Of a stretch of 64,000 bases of DNA, positions 24,567-38,496 are shown in pieces. The first letter of the stretch is position 1. Every line of letters begins with the position of its first letter. The position numbers were made by a program, and so were the translations under genes. The DNA lies in NCBI GenBank assembly GCA_002104895.1, contig MCFG01000023.1:270854-334853 (forward strand). Direction: 5' to 3'. This DNA comes from Anaeromyces robustus. Its lineage: Eukaryota > Neocallimastigomycota > Neocallimastigomycetes > Neocallimastigales > Neocallimastigaceae. Below the pieces are notes generated by a model. That model did not search any database and was not told the DNA's origin. It saw only the letters and a program-made list of their open reading frames with translations.

Positions 24567-27500
24567 AATATATTTTAAGTTAAAATTTAATATTAAAAAA
24601 ATATAATAAAATATATAATAAATTAAATAATCAAATAGTTTTTGATATATTAAAGAAGAAAATAAAAAAATTTTTTATAAAAGAAATTTAAGAAAAAAAA
24701 TAGTTAAAAAAAAAAAAAAAGAACTAGCTTTTTTTTTTATTTTCTCATTTCTTTTCTTTTTTTTTCTTTCCTTTTTTTTATTATTCTTCTTTAATTTTTA
24801 AAACTACCCTTTTAATATATTTAATTATCAAGTCCTTCGAAACGTTTTTTTATTTAATCGTCATCATTAACCAGAATGAATTGAAATATTAAAAAAATTG
24901 TTTCAAAAGTTCAATTTTATCAATTTATTAACCAGAATAAATTATAAAATTTTGTTTTAAAAAAAAATTATTTGTTATAGTGTTAATTTGTTTGTTAGTT
25001 TGTATGTTTTGTTTTTTTTTTACAATTTTTAAATTTTTAATTTTTTAAAATATTTTGCTTTTAAAATTTAGTATTATATATTATTTTTATCTTTTTTTTT
25101 TTTTTGTTATTTTTGCTTTATACAATTTTGTTTGTTTGTATTTTTTTTTCTGAAAATTATTAGAAAATTATTTATTTCCATAATTACTTGAAAAGATTAT
25201 TTTTTTATTCTGGTTCATTCAAAATGGTTTCGTTTCATTTCAACTGTACATAAAAAAAATATTATTTTTTACATATTATTAATAGATAGAAATTTTCTTT
25301 CTTTCTTTCAAGTATTTATTTCCAAAAAGTTGTATGTCCAAACTTTAGAAATTTCTTGTTTTTTTTTATTTTAAGATGACGAATAATCATTTTTAATTTT
25401 TCCTTTGTTTTTTTCTAATTAATTTTCTTTTGAATAGCAAATTCTTGCTTATTTTTCTTCTTATTTACAAGTTAATTTCATTTGTTGATCATCTTTTATT
25501 TTTAAATATAGGAATAAATTTTTCTTTATAATTTAAAATCTTTCATAAAAAAAAAAAAGAAAATAGTAGATTCATGGTCTTATATCTTTTTTTTTTCATC
25601 AATATTTAATTTTTTTTTTACAAAAAAAATTATTTACTTTCCTTTTCTTTCCAATAACTTTTTTTTTAAAAAAAAATAAATATTTATATATATAATATCT
25701 TTTTATCCTTTATTTTAAATGTAATATTATAATTTTCTAATTCTTTGTATTATTATAGACTTATTTTAAACTATATCCTATTCCTTATTTTATACTAAAA
25801 AAAAACTATTTCTAAATATTTTTTTTTCTTTTAAATTATCATAACAAAAGATTCTCTAATTAAAAAAAAAAAACTTTTATCAAAAGTAGCATTTTTGAGT
25901 ATATCAGTCTTTTTTTTTTCTTTGAATCTTTTTTTTTACTCTAATTTTAATTTTTAAATATTATAGATTAGTTTTTCTAAATTACTTTATATTGTTCTAT
26001 AATATCAATATATATTTTTTTTCTATAGTTATATATTAAACTATAAATAAGTTCTATAATATATTTCTCTATACTATTCTCTTTTTCTTTTTTTTTTTTC
26101 TCTTTCTTTCTTCTTTTGAATAATATCTTCTTAGAATAAAGGAAATAATTATATATATGTATATTTTTTTTTGTTGAAAAAAAAATTATTAATGAAAAGA
26201 AAATAATGGAGTTAAAAAATTATTGTAAAATTACAACATTTGGCTGAAGTAATATGAAATAATTAAAAATAGTTCTTTAAAAAAAAAAAAAAACTTATTG
26301 AAAACTAATAATTAAGAAATATCCAAAATAAAAAAAAAGTTCAAGAATATAATAATTTTTTTTTATATCTTATCAAAATAAATAAATAAATAAATAAAAT
26401 AAATTATTTATCTATATAATATAGTTAATAACCATCCCCCCTAAAATATGATAATTATTGACTAATATTTTCACAAAAGTAAAAAAAAAATAATTATATT
26501 CTTTTCATTTTTTCTTTAGTATATTTCCATTTCTTAATTTTCTTTCTTTTTTTTTTTTTTTTTAAAAAGAACTTGCTTTTAATTAATTTTTTTTCTTTTT
26601 GGGTTTTTTATATGATTTTAAATTGGAATTTCATATAAAATAAAAAATTAAACTATAAAAAAAAATTTACTTTTTTTTTTTAATTAATATTGAATTTTAG
26701 TTCTTGTTATAAAAAAAAATACAATTTTTTTCTTAATTCTTTTTTTAATAAAAATATAATTAAGAAAAAAAATCTTAAATATATAAATATATTACTATAA
26801 TATAAAAATTTTATTACTATTAAATAAAAAACGAAAATGAATTTTTATATAAAATTAAAATTATTAAGTTATATATAAGTTCAAGGGAAAGGAATAAAAG
26901 GTTAAAAAGGTTAAAAATAAAATAAAAAAAATAATAATAATAATAATAAATAATAAATATATATTATATTATTTTATTATATTTTTATATTTTATTTTAT
27001 TTTTTTTTTTTTTAATTCCCTTTCAGAGCCTTTCCCTCTCTCTTTTTTTTTTTTTTTTAAATAATGTTAAAAAATAAAAAAAATTTATTTATTCTTTTAA
27101 TAAAAAAAAAAAAAAAAGGAAAAAAACTTTTAGTATTTATATGTTTTTTTTTTTCCTTTCTTTATATAATTATATAATTATATATATTTTATTTTATATT
27201 TTATTTTATATATTTTTACAACTCTTATTTATATTTTATTTTTTATTTTTTTATATTTTTAATTTCAATTAAAATTAAAATTAATATATTAAAAAATATA
27301 TTAAATATTTTTATATATTATTCATGATGACACAAAGAAATGATTCTTACTTTATTATATTAAAATATAAAATATAAAATAAACTAAAATATAATAAAAT
27401 ATAATAAAAATAAAATAAAATATAATATAATAAAATAAATGAATATTAAAACCATTTTAAATAAATAAATAAATAAAATGTAAATGGATTATAATATAAA

Positions 27501-29085
27501 GTAAACTATAAATTAATAAATTAAAAATAAATCAAAAAATACAAATTTAAATATAAAAAAATATAATCTATAATATATACAAATATATATACAAATATAT
27601 GTAGAAATTAATTAAATATTATAATTACTATTATATTATATATAAATAAATAAATACATTTATTATTATATATATCATTTATTATTCTATAATATAATAT
27701 AATATATTTTAATATAATAAATATTTATTATACATGTTAATAACAACCTAAATAATATTATCCATAAATATTAACTGCATACATTAACTATTTTAATATT
27801 TTAAATATTTTAAATATTTATTTATTGTCAAAAAAAAAAAAAAACTTTAAAATCAAAAAATAATAATAAAAAAAAATCATCCTATATTTTTTATCATCTC
27901 ATATAAGAAAGAAATATGCAAAATAGATATAAATAAAATTATGTGTAAAATAATATATTTATGATATCATTATTTTATAATAAATAAAAAATCCATCATA
28001 ATTAATTTCTTTTTTTATGATTGAAATAATATAAAAAAAAAAGGAGAAAAAAATTATTATTATTTACTATTATTCTTTTTTCATATATTTAGTATTCTTT
28101 ATTCTTTAAAATATATATAAATCAATTCTTAATATTATTTGTATTTATAAGAATACTAAATATTTATTTTATGCATATTATATTATAATTATAATGATAA
28201 TATATTTAAATCTATAATAATTTATATTCTTGTAATATACAAAGAATAAAAAGTCTTTTTTTGAATTTTAAATATTTTTTTCCTAAATTACAAATAAAAA
28301 CTTTATTTAATATAATTTTTATGAGTTCTATCATGAATTATATATTATCATTAATATTGATAATATATAATTTAAATTAAAATTTTTAAATTCTATGATT
28401 TAATTTATATATTAAAATGTTAATTCTACAACTATTGAATTTTTAATTTAATTTAATTAAAATACTAAAAAAATAATAAATAATAATAAATAAAATAAAT
28501 AATAATAAGATTTGAATAATAGAAAAAAGAAAAGTTTGTGTCATTTTTCAATAATAATAATCATAATATATAATGAATATATAATAAAATAATAAAAAAT
28601 TTGATTTTTATAATATTATATAATATAATATAATATATAATATAATAGTATTATTTAGTGTATTAATGATATATTAGTTATTGAATGAATGAATGAATGA
28701 TGTTTATTAAAAATAAATAAATGAAATTTAATATTAGGAATTACATTTATTATTATTTATTATTAATTATTATACATTAAATTGTATAATAATTCTTGTA
28801 TAAAAATTTTATTTAATTTATTTTCATTTGGGTATTTTTATTAATATTATTATTATTTAATATTATAAATATTATTAATATTATAAATATTAATTAATAA
28901 ATATCTTATTATTATTTATTATTATGATTATAAATTATTATTATAAAAATTTCTCTTAATTTTGTTAGACTTAGTTTTATTTTTAATTTTATTTTATTAT
29001 CCTAAAAATAAAAATATAATTAATCTATAATTAGTAATAGTATTCATAAAGTGACATATGTAACAATATTTATTTTTATTAATGA

Positions 29086-29133
<48 letters not shown>

Positions 29134-29248
29134 TAATGATCTTTTTTTTTTTAATTAATTAAAACTTTTAAAAAAAGAACATTTTTATTACAAAAAAAAA
29201 AATGATGAGTAATTAAATTAAGAATAGTCTTAAATTTCTTTTTTTTTA

Positions 29249-29282
<34 letters not shown>

Positions 29283-30739
29283 TTCATTCTAGATTCAAAA
29301 ATTACTTTTTATAAATACTAATTTATATTTATTTATTTATTTATAATATTTATTTATTTATATTTATTTATATATAATATTTATTTTATATTTATTTATT
29401 TATTTATTTGCATATTTATTTATTTATTTTAATATGGATGTAAATGACTGAATTACTATTTATGGTAGGAAAAATTTTTTATTTTAATTTTTTTTATTTC
29501 TACAACCATAAATGATTTTATTCTATTTATTTATTTTTTAGGTTGGAACTTTTTTTTTTTTTTTATTTTTAATCATTATTATAATAAATAAAGTTTTTAA
29601 ATCTTTTTCTTTATTTTAAATTTACTTTTTTACTTTTTATTTTATTTTGTTAGTATTTTAGTTTTTAGTTTAAATAAATAAATATTATGATAAAATGTCT
29701 TTTTTAAACATAATTGTATAATTATTAAATCATTCAATAATAGATTATTTTTTTTAAAAAAAAGAAAAAGAAAAAGAAAAAGAAAAGAGCGAATATAATT
29801 TTTTGATTTTAACATGACATGACATGACATTTTAACTTTTTTTTTTTTTCCTCTATAAAAAAATAAAAAAAAAATCCCATAAAAGTAGTTATTTTCAGGA
29901 TTTAAACTTTAATTAATAATAAATTATTTTATAAATCATGTCATCATTAAAAAATAAAAAATAAAAAAAAGTCCATCTATACTTTTATGTATAAATAAAA
30001 AATGAAAATGAAAATTAAAAATAAAAAAAAAAGATGAATCATCATTTTTTATTTTTTTTATTATTATAAATTTTTAAAATTTCTCATTTATTTATTGATG
30101 ATGATGATAAATGATGACGTATAAAAAAAAAACAATAATTAACATTAACATGTTTTTTTATTTATTTATTAAACATGAATAATATTATTATAAAAAAAAG
30201 CATGATATAAAATAATAAAGTGATAATTAATAAATAATAAAAAGCATGTTATTTTTAAATAACAATATAACAATAGTAAAAAAAGTAAATAAAATAATTT
30301 TTTTTTTTAAACAATGATTTCATAATACAATAAAAAAGAAATAAAAATAAAAGTAAAATAAAATAAAAACTTTATAGCATATAGAATTATTGTATATAAT
30401 ACTGTAAGTATTGTATGATTGTATTACAGTATTATGTATATAATATTGTATATTGAATATTGTATATATATGAAAAAAAGAAAAAAAGAAAAAAAAATAA
30501 TCATATCATATTTAATAATAATAATAATAAAAAGAAAGAATAAAGAATAAATAATAATAAAAAAAGCATGTTATATTTATTTAAATAATAAATAATAAAT
30601 AATAAATAATAAATAATAAATAAATAAATAAATAATAAATATTTATATAATAAATAATAAATAAATAAATATTAATATTAATATATATATTCAATTATAT
30701 AATAATATTATATTATTCAATTATTCATTATTTATTCAT

Positions 30740-30814
<75 letters not shown>

Positions 30815-31203
30815 TTATTAATTATTTAAATTATTTTGTATAAATTTTTTTTTATTAAATAGTGAATGATTAAAATAAAAAAAAATTTTTTTTTTTATTA
30901 TTTCAATATTAAATTAAAAAAAAAATTTTTTTTCCATTTAAATTAAAAAAACGTTCACGAGACTGAAAATAAATTAAATGAAAAATTTTTTTTTAAAAAA
31001 AATAAAAAAAAAACAATTTTTTTTAAAAAAAAAAAATTAAAAAAAAATATTTTTATCCAAATTTAGTTAAATTTAATTCTTTAATATGAATAGAAATACA
31101 ATATATTTTAATTATATTATAAAATATATTATCCAATATATTAAATAATATGTAATAAAATGATAAAAAAAGGTTACATAAATAAAAAATGGGTACTAAG
31201 ATG

Positions 31204-31238
<35 letters not shown>

Positions 31239-32686
31239 GAGAAGAATAAAAAAAACAAATTCTATTTAATATTAATATATAATAAGAATATATAATATTA
31301 ATATTAATATTAATAAATAATAATAATATTAATAATAATATTAATAAATAATAAATAAATAATTAAATATATTTTACAATTATACTATATATTATACTAT
31401 TTATATTTATATTTATATTAATATTAATAATAAAAAAGTTTATAATATAGTTTATATAGAGTTAATTGTAATTGTATATATACAATTCATTCCAAAAAAA
31501 ATTTTTATTTCTCATGACCAATATGATTTTATAGCAACAACAATAGCAACCAACAACCAACAACAACAAACAACAAACAACAATAAACAACAATAAACAA
31601 AAACAACTAACAAACAAATTATAATAAAAAAACTTATTTTTCTTTTTTATTTTTATTTTTATTATTAAAAAACTAATCATTAAGTAATTAATAAAAAAAA
31701 TAAATAGTTTTTTTGTTTTAATCATTCCATTCATTTAAGCATTCATATAAATTTATATAAATTTATATAGAAATTGTCATATATTGTCATTACTATCATA
31801 TTATTAATTAATTATTTTTATGATAATTAATAATTATTTATTTACCTATTAATAATAGAATTATTCTATGAAAATAAAAATAAAATTAAAATAATAAAAA
31901 TTAAAAATACAAAAAAATAATAAATAAAAACATTTTTAATTTAATTATATACAAAAAATTAAATTTTAAAAAATTATTTATGTATTTCAAACATTAATCA
32001 CAAAAACGAAAATAAAACATGAAAATACGAAAATTAATCTAAAAATACGAAAATAACAATTAAAATACGAAAATGAAAAACGAAAATACGAAAATGAAAA
32101 TAAACAAGACTTTTTTATTTTCTTTTTTATAAAAATACAAATACAAATAATATATATATATTAAAAGTAATAAATTAGAAACAAAACAACAAAACAACAA
32201 AACAACAAAACAAAAACAACAAAAACAATAAAATAAAACAAAACAAAATGGAAAAAGGGAAATGAAACAAAAAAGAAAACAAAAAAAAAAAAAAAAAAAA
32301 AGAATTTTTAAACTAAATGATAAAAATTTAAATATTTTAATTCTTTTTTTTTTTTTTTTTTTTCTAAATATCTTTTTTATTGTAAATAAATATAAAGTTT
32401 TTTATTTATAAAGTTTAAATATGCTTTTCATTAATTATAATTATAAAATATGAAAAAAAAAAAATGAAATTTGCGGTAATAAAATTTCTACCGTTTTTTA
32501 TTTTCTATTTTCAATTTTATTATTTGTTATTTGTTATTTGTTATTATAAAGTTTTTATTGATGGATTCTCATTTTTTTTTTTTTTATTATTAATTTTTAA
32601 TTTGTTAATCATCAATATAAATATAAATAAATAAAAATAAAAATAAAAATAAATAAAGATAAAAATAAATTTTAATAATTTAATTA

Positions 32687-32729
<43 letters not shown>

Positions 32730-32963
32730 ATAGTAGAAAATGTTTAAAAACAAAAAAAAAATATTAAAAAAAAAATAATAATAAAAAAAATATTAAATAA
32801 TATGAATTATTAAATGATAGATTAATTAATAAATTAAAAAAAGATAGTTAATGGATTTCTTTTGTACAAATAAAATTTATTTATTTATTCATTCATTTAT
32901 TTATTTATTTTTTATAACGGAATAAAAATTAAAATTAATATTCTATTAATTCTATTAATTCTA
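24567..32963. other. Gene-free A/T desert
   Basis: About 8.4 kb without a supportable gene. Contents: T/C-rich DNA to ~26.6 kb; an AGGGAAAGG/CCTTTCCCT inverted pair (26883 and 27029); perfect small hairpins at 28336-28372 and 30396-30435; (ATT)n at 29086-29131; (TTTA)n at 30736-30815; a CAA-rich stretch at 31540-31620; an AAATACGAAAAT repeat cluster at 32000-32100; and (AAAT)n at 32690-32731. Frames in these places are translations of simple repeats. Confidence 0.65.
32000..32100. repeat. Interspersed short repeat containing AATACGAAAAT
   Basis: The motif AATACGAAAAT or a one-base variant occurs about five times within 100 bp, with different 6-16-nt spacers. The CG dinucleotide stands out in this A/T background. 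Confidence 0.6.
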
Positions 32964-33095
32964 TTAATTCTTTTTTCTATAATCACTATTATTATTATTA
33001 TTATTATTTTTATTATTTTGAGTTTCAGCATGACCTTCACTAAGAACCAACAAAAAATTAAAAAAAACTAAAAAGAAAAACTGGATACAAACCAT
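32964..33095 (-). CDS. Possible small secreted peptide or first exon (hypothetical)
   Basis: On the minus strand an ATG at 33095 opens a 43-codon frame. It starts with a textbook signal peptide (MVCIQFFFLVFFNFLLVLSE, then GHAETQ) with an Ala-x-Ala-like cleavage region, and continues into a short Asn tract and a basic end. The segment is less A/T-rich than its surroundings. It may be the first exon of a longer gene whose next exon I cannot find, or a chance frame; T-rich DNA readily encodes Phe/Leu-rich peptides. Low confidence. Confidence 0.25.
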   Translation of the reverse strand: MVCIQFFFLVFFNFLLVLSEGHAETQNNKNNNNNNNSDYRKKN

Positions 33096-36000
33096 GAGAT
33101 AAAAAAAAATTAAAAATTAATAAATATTTATAAATATTAATTATAAACACATACATTAACATTGTTATATGATAAAATAATCACAATTCTATTTTATATT
33201 TTCTAAACCATTTATTAATATTAATATAAACATAATAATAATAATAAATAATATAAATAATATTAAATATAAATATAAATATAAATATAAATATAAATAT
33301 AAATATAAATATAAATATAAAATGATTATTATTATTTATTAATATTATTATTATTAACTATTATTTATTATTTATTATAAAATTTTTGTTAATTTTTTTT
33401 TTCGTTGTATCGTCTATTTCTTTTTTTATTTTTTTTATTTTTTTTATTTTTTTATTTTTTTTGTTTTACCCAATGACTAATAATAAATGTTAATGCATTC
33501 ATTTTTATTTTTCTATTCCATTCTATTCCAAAAAAAAAAAAAGTTAATTTTTTGTTTTTTTTTTTTTTTTTTTTTGTTTATATTTTATTTATATTTATTT
33601 TTTACCATTCAAAAACTATTCCATTGAACAGCCATTCCATAATTCCATAGTTTCAAATAATTAATAAAAAAAAAATAGAAAATAAAAAAATAAAATAAAA
33701 TTATATTATTATATAATAAACAATATAAATATTTATATTAATATTATACATACCATTACATTATATAATATATAAGTTTATATATTATATTATATAATAA
33801 TATATGATTTTATATATTGTATTATATTATATAATATATTATTAATAAAGATTTTCTTTTTCTATAATTTTATTTTAATTTATAATTTATTCCAAGACGA
33901 AAAAAATTTTTTTAATATAAAAGTATTAAATTTATTTCTATATATTATAATTAATTGTAATATATATAAATAAATTAAATTAGATCTTAAAAAAAGTAAA
34001 TGTAAACAATTTTATATTAAAAAGTATAAACTTTATATTTATAGTTTAAAATTAATAATAATAATAATAATAATAATAAACGTTTCACTCTGTAAGTATT
34101 TTTCTATTCTTAATTAATGTATTAATTAGAATTACAAAAAAAAAAAAAAAAAAAAAAAAAACATTCTATAAAAGATGTCTTAAAATAAATAGAAAAAAAA
34201 AACAAAACAAAACAAATCCATAAAGTAATAACAAAAACACTTTTTTTTTTTTGTTTTGTTTTTATAGTATCGCCATAAATAAATAATTATATATATAGAT
34301 ATTATAGAATTAATATATTATGTTTGAGAAAATAATTATTAATATTAATACAAATAGAGGAAAAAAGAAAAAGAAAAAAAAAATTTTTTTATTATTATTA
34401 ATTAATAGTTAAACACAAAAAAACAAAAAGGAATTTTTGACCACATAATAATAAACACTTTTTTTCTTTTTTTCTCTATTTATTAACTTAAAGAGGCAAA
34501 GAAACATTAAAAAAAAATTTTTTTTTATTATTATTTTACCTCTTTTTTTTTTTTACTTCCAAATAAAAGTCTAGAATTATAAATATAATTTATGTATTAA
34601 AGTAATCATATAAAAATTAAATAAGGCTAAAAATATATTTTTTTAATAGGTTAAAATTTTTTTATTTAATTTATTTATTTATCTATTAACTCTTATTTAC
34701 TTATTTATTTAATTTATTTATTTATTTATTTTAATTATTGATTTATTGATTTATTTATTTATTTTATTTATTTATTTATTTATTGATTTATTGATTTATT
34801 TATTTATTTATTTATTTATCTATTTATTTATTTATTTATCTATTTATTTATTTATTGATTTATTGATTTACTTATATATTTATTTATTTATTTATCTATT
34901 TATTTATTTATTTTAATTAATTATTTATTTATTTATTTACTTATTTATTTATTTTATTTTTTTTTTTTATGTTTTTTGCTTTTTTTATGTTTTTGCTTTT
35001 TTGTTTTTTTGTTTTTTGTTTTTTTGTTTTTAATTTTGTTTTTTGTTTTTTGTTTTTTGTTTTTAAGCTCTTATAAAAAAAGAAATTTTGGCTAAAAAAC
35101 AAAATTAGAAAAAACAAAAAAAAAAAAAGGATGATGATCAAAAATAATTTAATAAAATGAATAATAATTATTCATTATTCAATAAAGTCATTTTAAGTCA
35201 TTAAAAAATAATAAAAATAAAAAAATAAATAAAAAAACATTCTATAGAATTCTTTTTAATTATTAAATAAAAATTATTAAATAAAATTATTGTAATAAAA
35301 ATAACAAAAATAACAAAAATACAAAAAATAACAAAAATACAAAAAATATAAAAATAAAATAAAATACAAATAAATGAAATAAATAAAATTCTTTTTTTTT
35401 AGCACACTAAAAATTAAAATAAAAATTAAAATAAAATGAAATTTTGTGTTTATGTTTTAAAGCATAAAACATCAAATAAAACAAAAAATAATTAATAATT
35501 AATATGAAAATAATTTAAATAAATAATAATTAATAAATTAAATAAATAAATAATAAATTAAATAAATAATCATTAATAATTAAATAAATAATTTTAATTC
35601 TAAGAAATGGTACAAAAATAAAAAAAAAACACTATAATAAATCATTTATATTAAAAAAATTTTTTTTAACTTTCTGAATACAAATAATATTAAATAGTAA
35701 TAAATAATAATAGATAATAATAAATAATGAATAATATGATTTATTATATAATAATTATTATTTAATATTATATTCTCTATATATTATATTAATTATTATT
35801 TATATTATTATTATTATATTTATTTATTTATTTATTTATTATTTATTTAATTTATTTATTTAATAATTATAAATAATAATAAAAAATCTTTAAAGTAGAG
35901 AGGAAAAAAAAAAAAAAAACGGAAAAGAAAAGAAGAGACTACACAAATGTAAAACAATAGAAGAATATTTAAAAATGCATAGAGGTTTTAAATGCATTTA

Positions 36001-36357
36001 GATACAAAATTATAAGAATACAAAATTATTATTATTATTATTAAATGTTTTAAGAATAATGCACTTATTTTAATCATGATTAATTATTAATGATAGTATG
36101 GAATTTTTAAAACATTTTCTTTTTTTTAATTCTATTTTTTATTTCTATTTTTAAAAATGTTTTATGTTTTATGTTTTTTGTAATTATTTAACATTAAAAA
36201 AAAAAAAAATAATTGTTATTATTATTTATTTAAAATTATTATTATTATTATTATTTTAAGAATTAATAATTATTAATAATTAGTTTTTTAGTTTTTTTAG
36301 TTTTTAAGTTTTTGTTTAGGTTTTTTTTGTTACCATTTTCAAATTACCATATTTGTT
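33096..36357. other. Gene-free A/T desert with (TTTA) variants
   Basis: Contains (AAATAT)n at 33262-33320, a long TTTA-based array with GATT and CTAT variants at 34655-34960, GTTTTTT repeats at 34970-35065, and further A/T repeats. Nothing coding was recognised. Confidence 0.65.
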
Positions 36358-36462
36358 AATATTGAAATTATTTTATTTTATTTTTATTTTATTTATAACT
36401 ATTTTAAGTATAACCAGCGGTCAAAATCATAAAATAAAATAAAATAAAATAATTTCAATATT
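36358..36462. repeat. Foldback (inverted repeat) ~105 bp
   Basis: AATATTGAAATTATTTTATT at 36358 is matched by its reverse complement ending AATAATTTCAATATT at 36462. The arms are about 25-30 bp around a core that includes ATAACCAGCGGTC. Confidence 0.75.
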
Positions 36463-36702
36463 AAAAATAAAAGTAAAAATAAAAATAAATTAGAAAATAA
36501 AATTAGAAAATGAAAATAATTAAAATGCGGTAATATTTTAATATTAAAGATAAAAAACAAAAAACAAAAACAAAAACAAAAAGAATTTAAAATATTTTTT
36601 ATTTATTTTTTTAATATTTTTATTTTTAAAAATTGATCATTAATAATTAATATGAAACTAAAACTAGCCATCATCATCATTATTTTTTTATTAAAATGGA
36701 AA

Positions 36703-36798
36703 AAGAAATTAAATAAAAAAAAGAAAAAGAAAAGAAAATGCTAATTTTAAATTTAAAAATTTAAAATTAACATTTTCTTTTTTTTATTTAAATTAAGC
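36703..36798. repeat. Foldback (inverted repeat) ~95 bp
   Basis: The arms, about 40 bp with mismatches, run AAATTAAATAAAA...GAAAATGCTAATTTTAAATTT and TTTAAAATTAACATTTTC...TTATTTAAATT, with a 5-nt loop. Confidence 0.7.
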
Positions 36799-37500
36799 GT
36801 AACAAGTTAAAAATGGTTATTATTTACATATAAATCTATGTTGTTGTTTTTTTCAAATATATATATATAAAATAAAACAAAACAAAGCAAAATAAAATAT
36901 AGAGAAAATAAACAATAAAAAATATAAAAAAAAAAAAAGTAATAAAATAAGATTAAAATAAAATAAGATTAAAATAAAATTAAAACCTAAATCAAAAAAA
37001 AATAAAATAATAATAATAATTAATAATAATAATAATAATAATGAATTATTAATTAATTAACTTTGACAATTAAATAAAAAAAATAAAAAATAAAACAAAA
37101 AAAAAATTTATCCTCCATCAAATCTTGAAAATAAAAAAAGTTTAAATTATAATATATATTAAATTATATTATATCATATATTACATTATATTCCATTCTA
37201 TTAAATTAAATTAAATTAAATTATATATTAAACAATATTTAATATTTAATATTCTATTTTATTTTATTTAATATTTTATTTAATATTTTATTATTCAATA
37301 ATTAAAATAATTAAGAATTTTTTTTTTTTAATTTGTTGTTATGGATGGATATGTGTGTGTCAAGTTTTTTTAAATTGTTATTATTTTTTTTTACCATTTT
37401 TTCTAATAATTAAGTTTTAATTTTTTATTTTAATTATTGATTTTAATTATTTTATATTTATTCTAATTAAATAATGTAAAACTTAACTTAATTACAAAAT

Positions 37501-37663
37501 TACAAAGTAAAAAATAAAACATAAAAAAAAATGAAAATGAAAACAAAAATTACAGTAGTTATAAAATGAAAATAAAATAAAATAAAATAAAAAAAAAAAA
37601 TAAAAATACACTTGTTTTGAGTTACAATACTTAATAAATAAATTAATAAATTAATTGATTGAT

Positions 37664-37695
<32 letters not shown>

Positions 37696-37895
37696 ACAAT
37701 AATAATAATAAATAATAATAACAAAAAAGTTTTTTTTTTTTTTTTTTTATGTTTTATTTTTATTATTTTGTAATTAAGTATTGTAACTCAAAACAAGTGT
37801 ATTTTTATTTTTATTTTTTATTTTATTTTATTTTATTTCATTTTATAACTATTGTAATTTTTATTTTCATTTTTACTTGTTTTATTTTTATTATT
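37501..37895. repeat. Long foldback element with ~125-bp arms
   Basis: The segment 37504-37634 reappears as its reverse complement at about 37770-37895. The most diagnostic shared piece is TACACTTGTTTTGAGTTACA in one arm and its exact reverse complement in the other, extended outward by matching AAAATGAAAATAAAAT and ATTACAGTAGTTATAAAAT segments. The arms flank about 135 bp containing a CAA run (37669-37692) and a T-run. No coding capacity. Confidence 0.8.
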
Positions 37896-38360
37896 TTTAG
37901 TGTTTAATTTCCCCACTTTATATTTGAAATTTGAAATTATGAAATTAGGAATTATAAATAATAATACATAATAATAAATATTAAATATATTATGTTAAAA
38001 TAAAATTAAAAAAAAAAACTATTATTTTTTTTATAATAAAAGTACATAAAATGAAAATATATAATAAGAAATATATAGAATTAATAATATTATTTATTTT
38101 TAAAATAATAAAATTAATAGTTTTATTACAATCAAATTAATGGTTTTATTATCTATTTTATTTTTATTTTTTTTATTCAATTATTCAATTATTCAATTCT
38201 ACTTTGTTTTTATTTTTTATTTTTTTTTATAATTCCACTTTTATTCAATTCTATTTTTCTATTTTTTTCTATTTTTCTATTTTATTATTTAATTTTTTAT
38301 GATCTTTTTTTTTTTCCAATTTTTTTTTTTATTTTTTTTTTGTTTCTTTTTATGGTCAAA

Positions 38361-38496
38361 AACCTTAATCAATAATAAAATAGTTATAAAATAAAATATC
38401 CATTGGAAAAATGGAAATCATTAAATATTATTTATTTTATTATTTATTGATTATTTTATAATAATTTATTCTTTTTTATTATTATTGATTAAGGTT
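38361..38496. repeat. Foldback (inverted repeat) ~136 bp
   Basis: AACCTTAATCAATAATAAAA at 38361 is mirrored by TTATTATTATTGATTAAGGTT ending at 38496. The inner part is partly complementary (TTATAAAATAA on both sides), and a CCATT...AATGG hairpin sits at the tip. Confidence 0.75.

Noticed and set aside
31462-31734. Minus-strand 90-codon frame with Cys/Leu/Val runs
   Set aside because: It arises from a CAA/ACA-rich low-complexity tract, with no domain and no splice context.
37500-37724. Minus-strand hydrophobic frame
   Set aside because: It lies on the foldback arm and CAA run; its composition is that of simple repeats.
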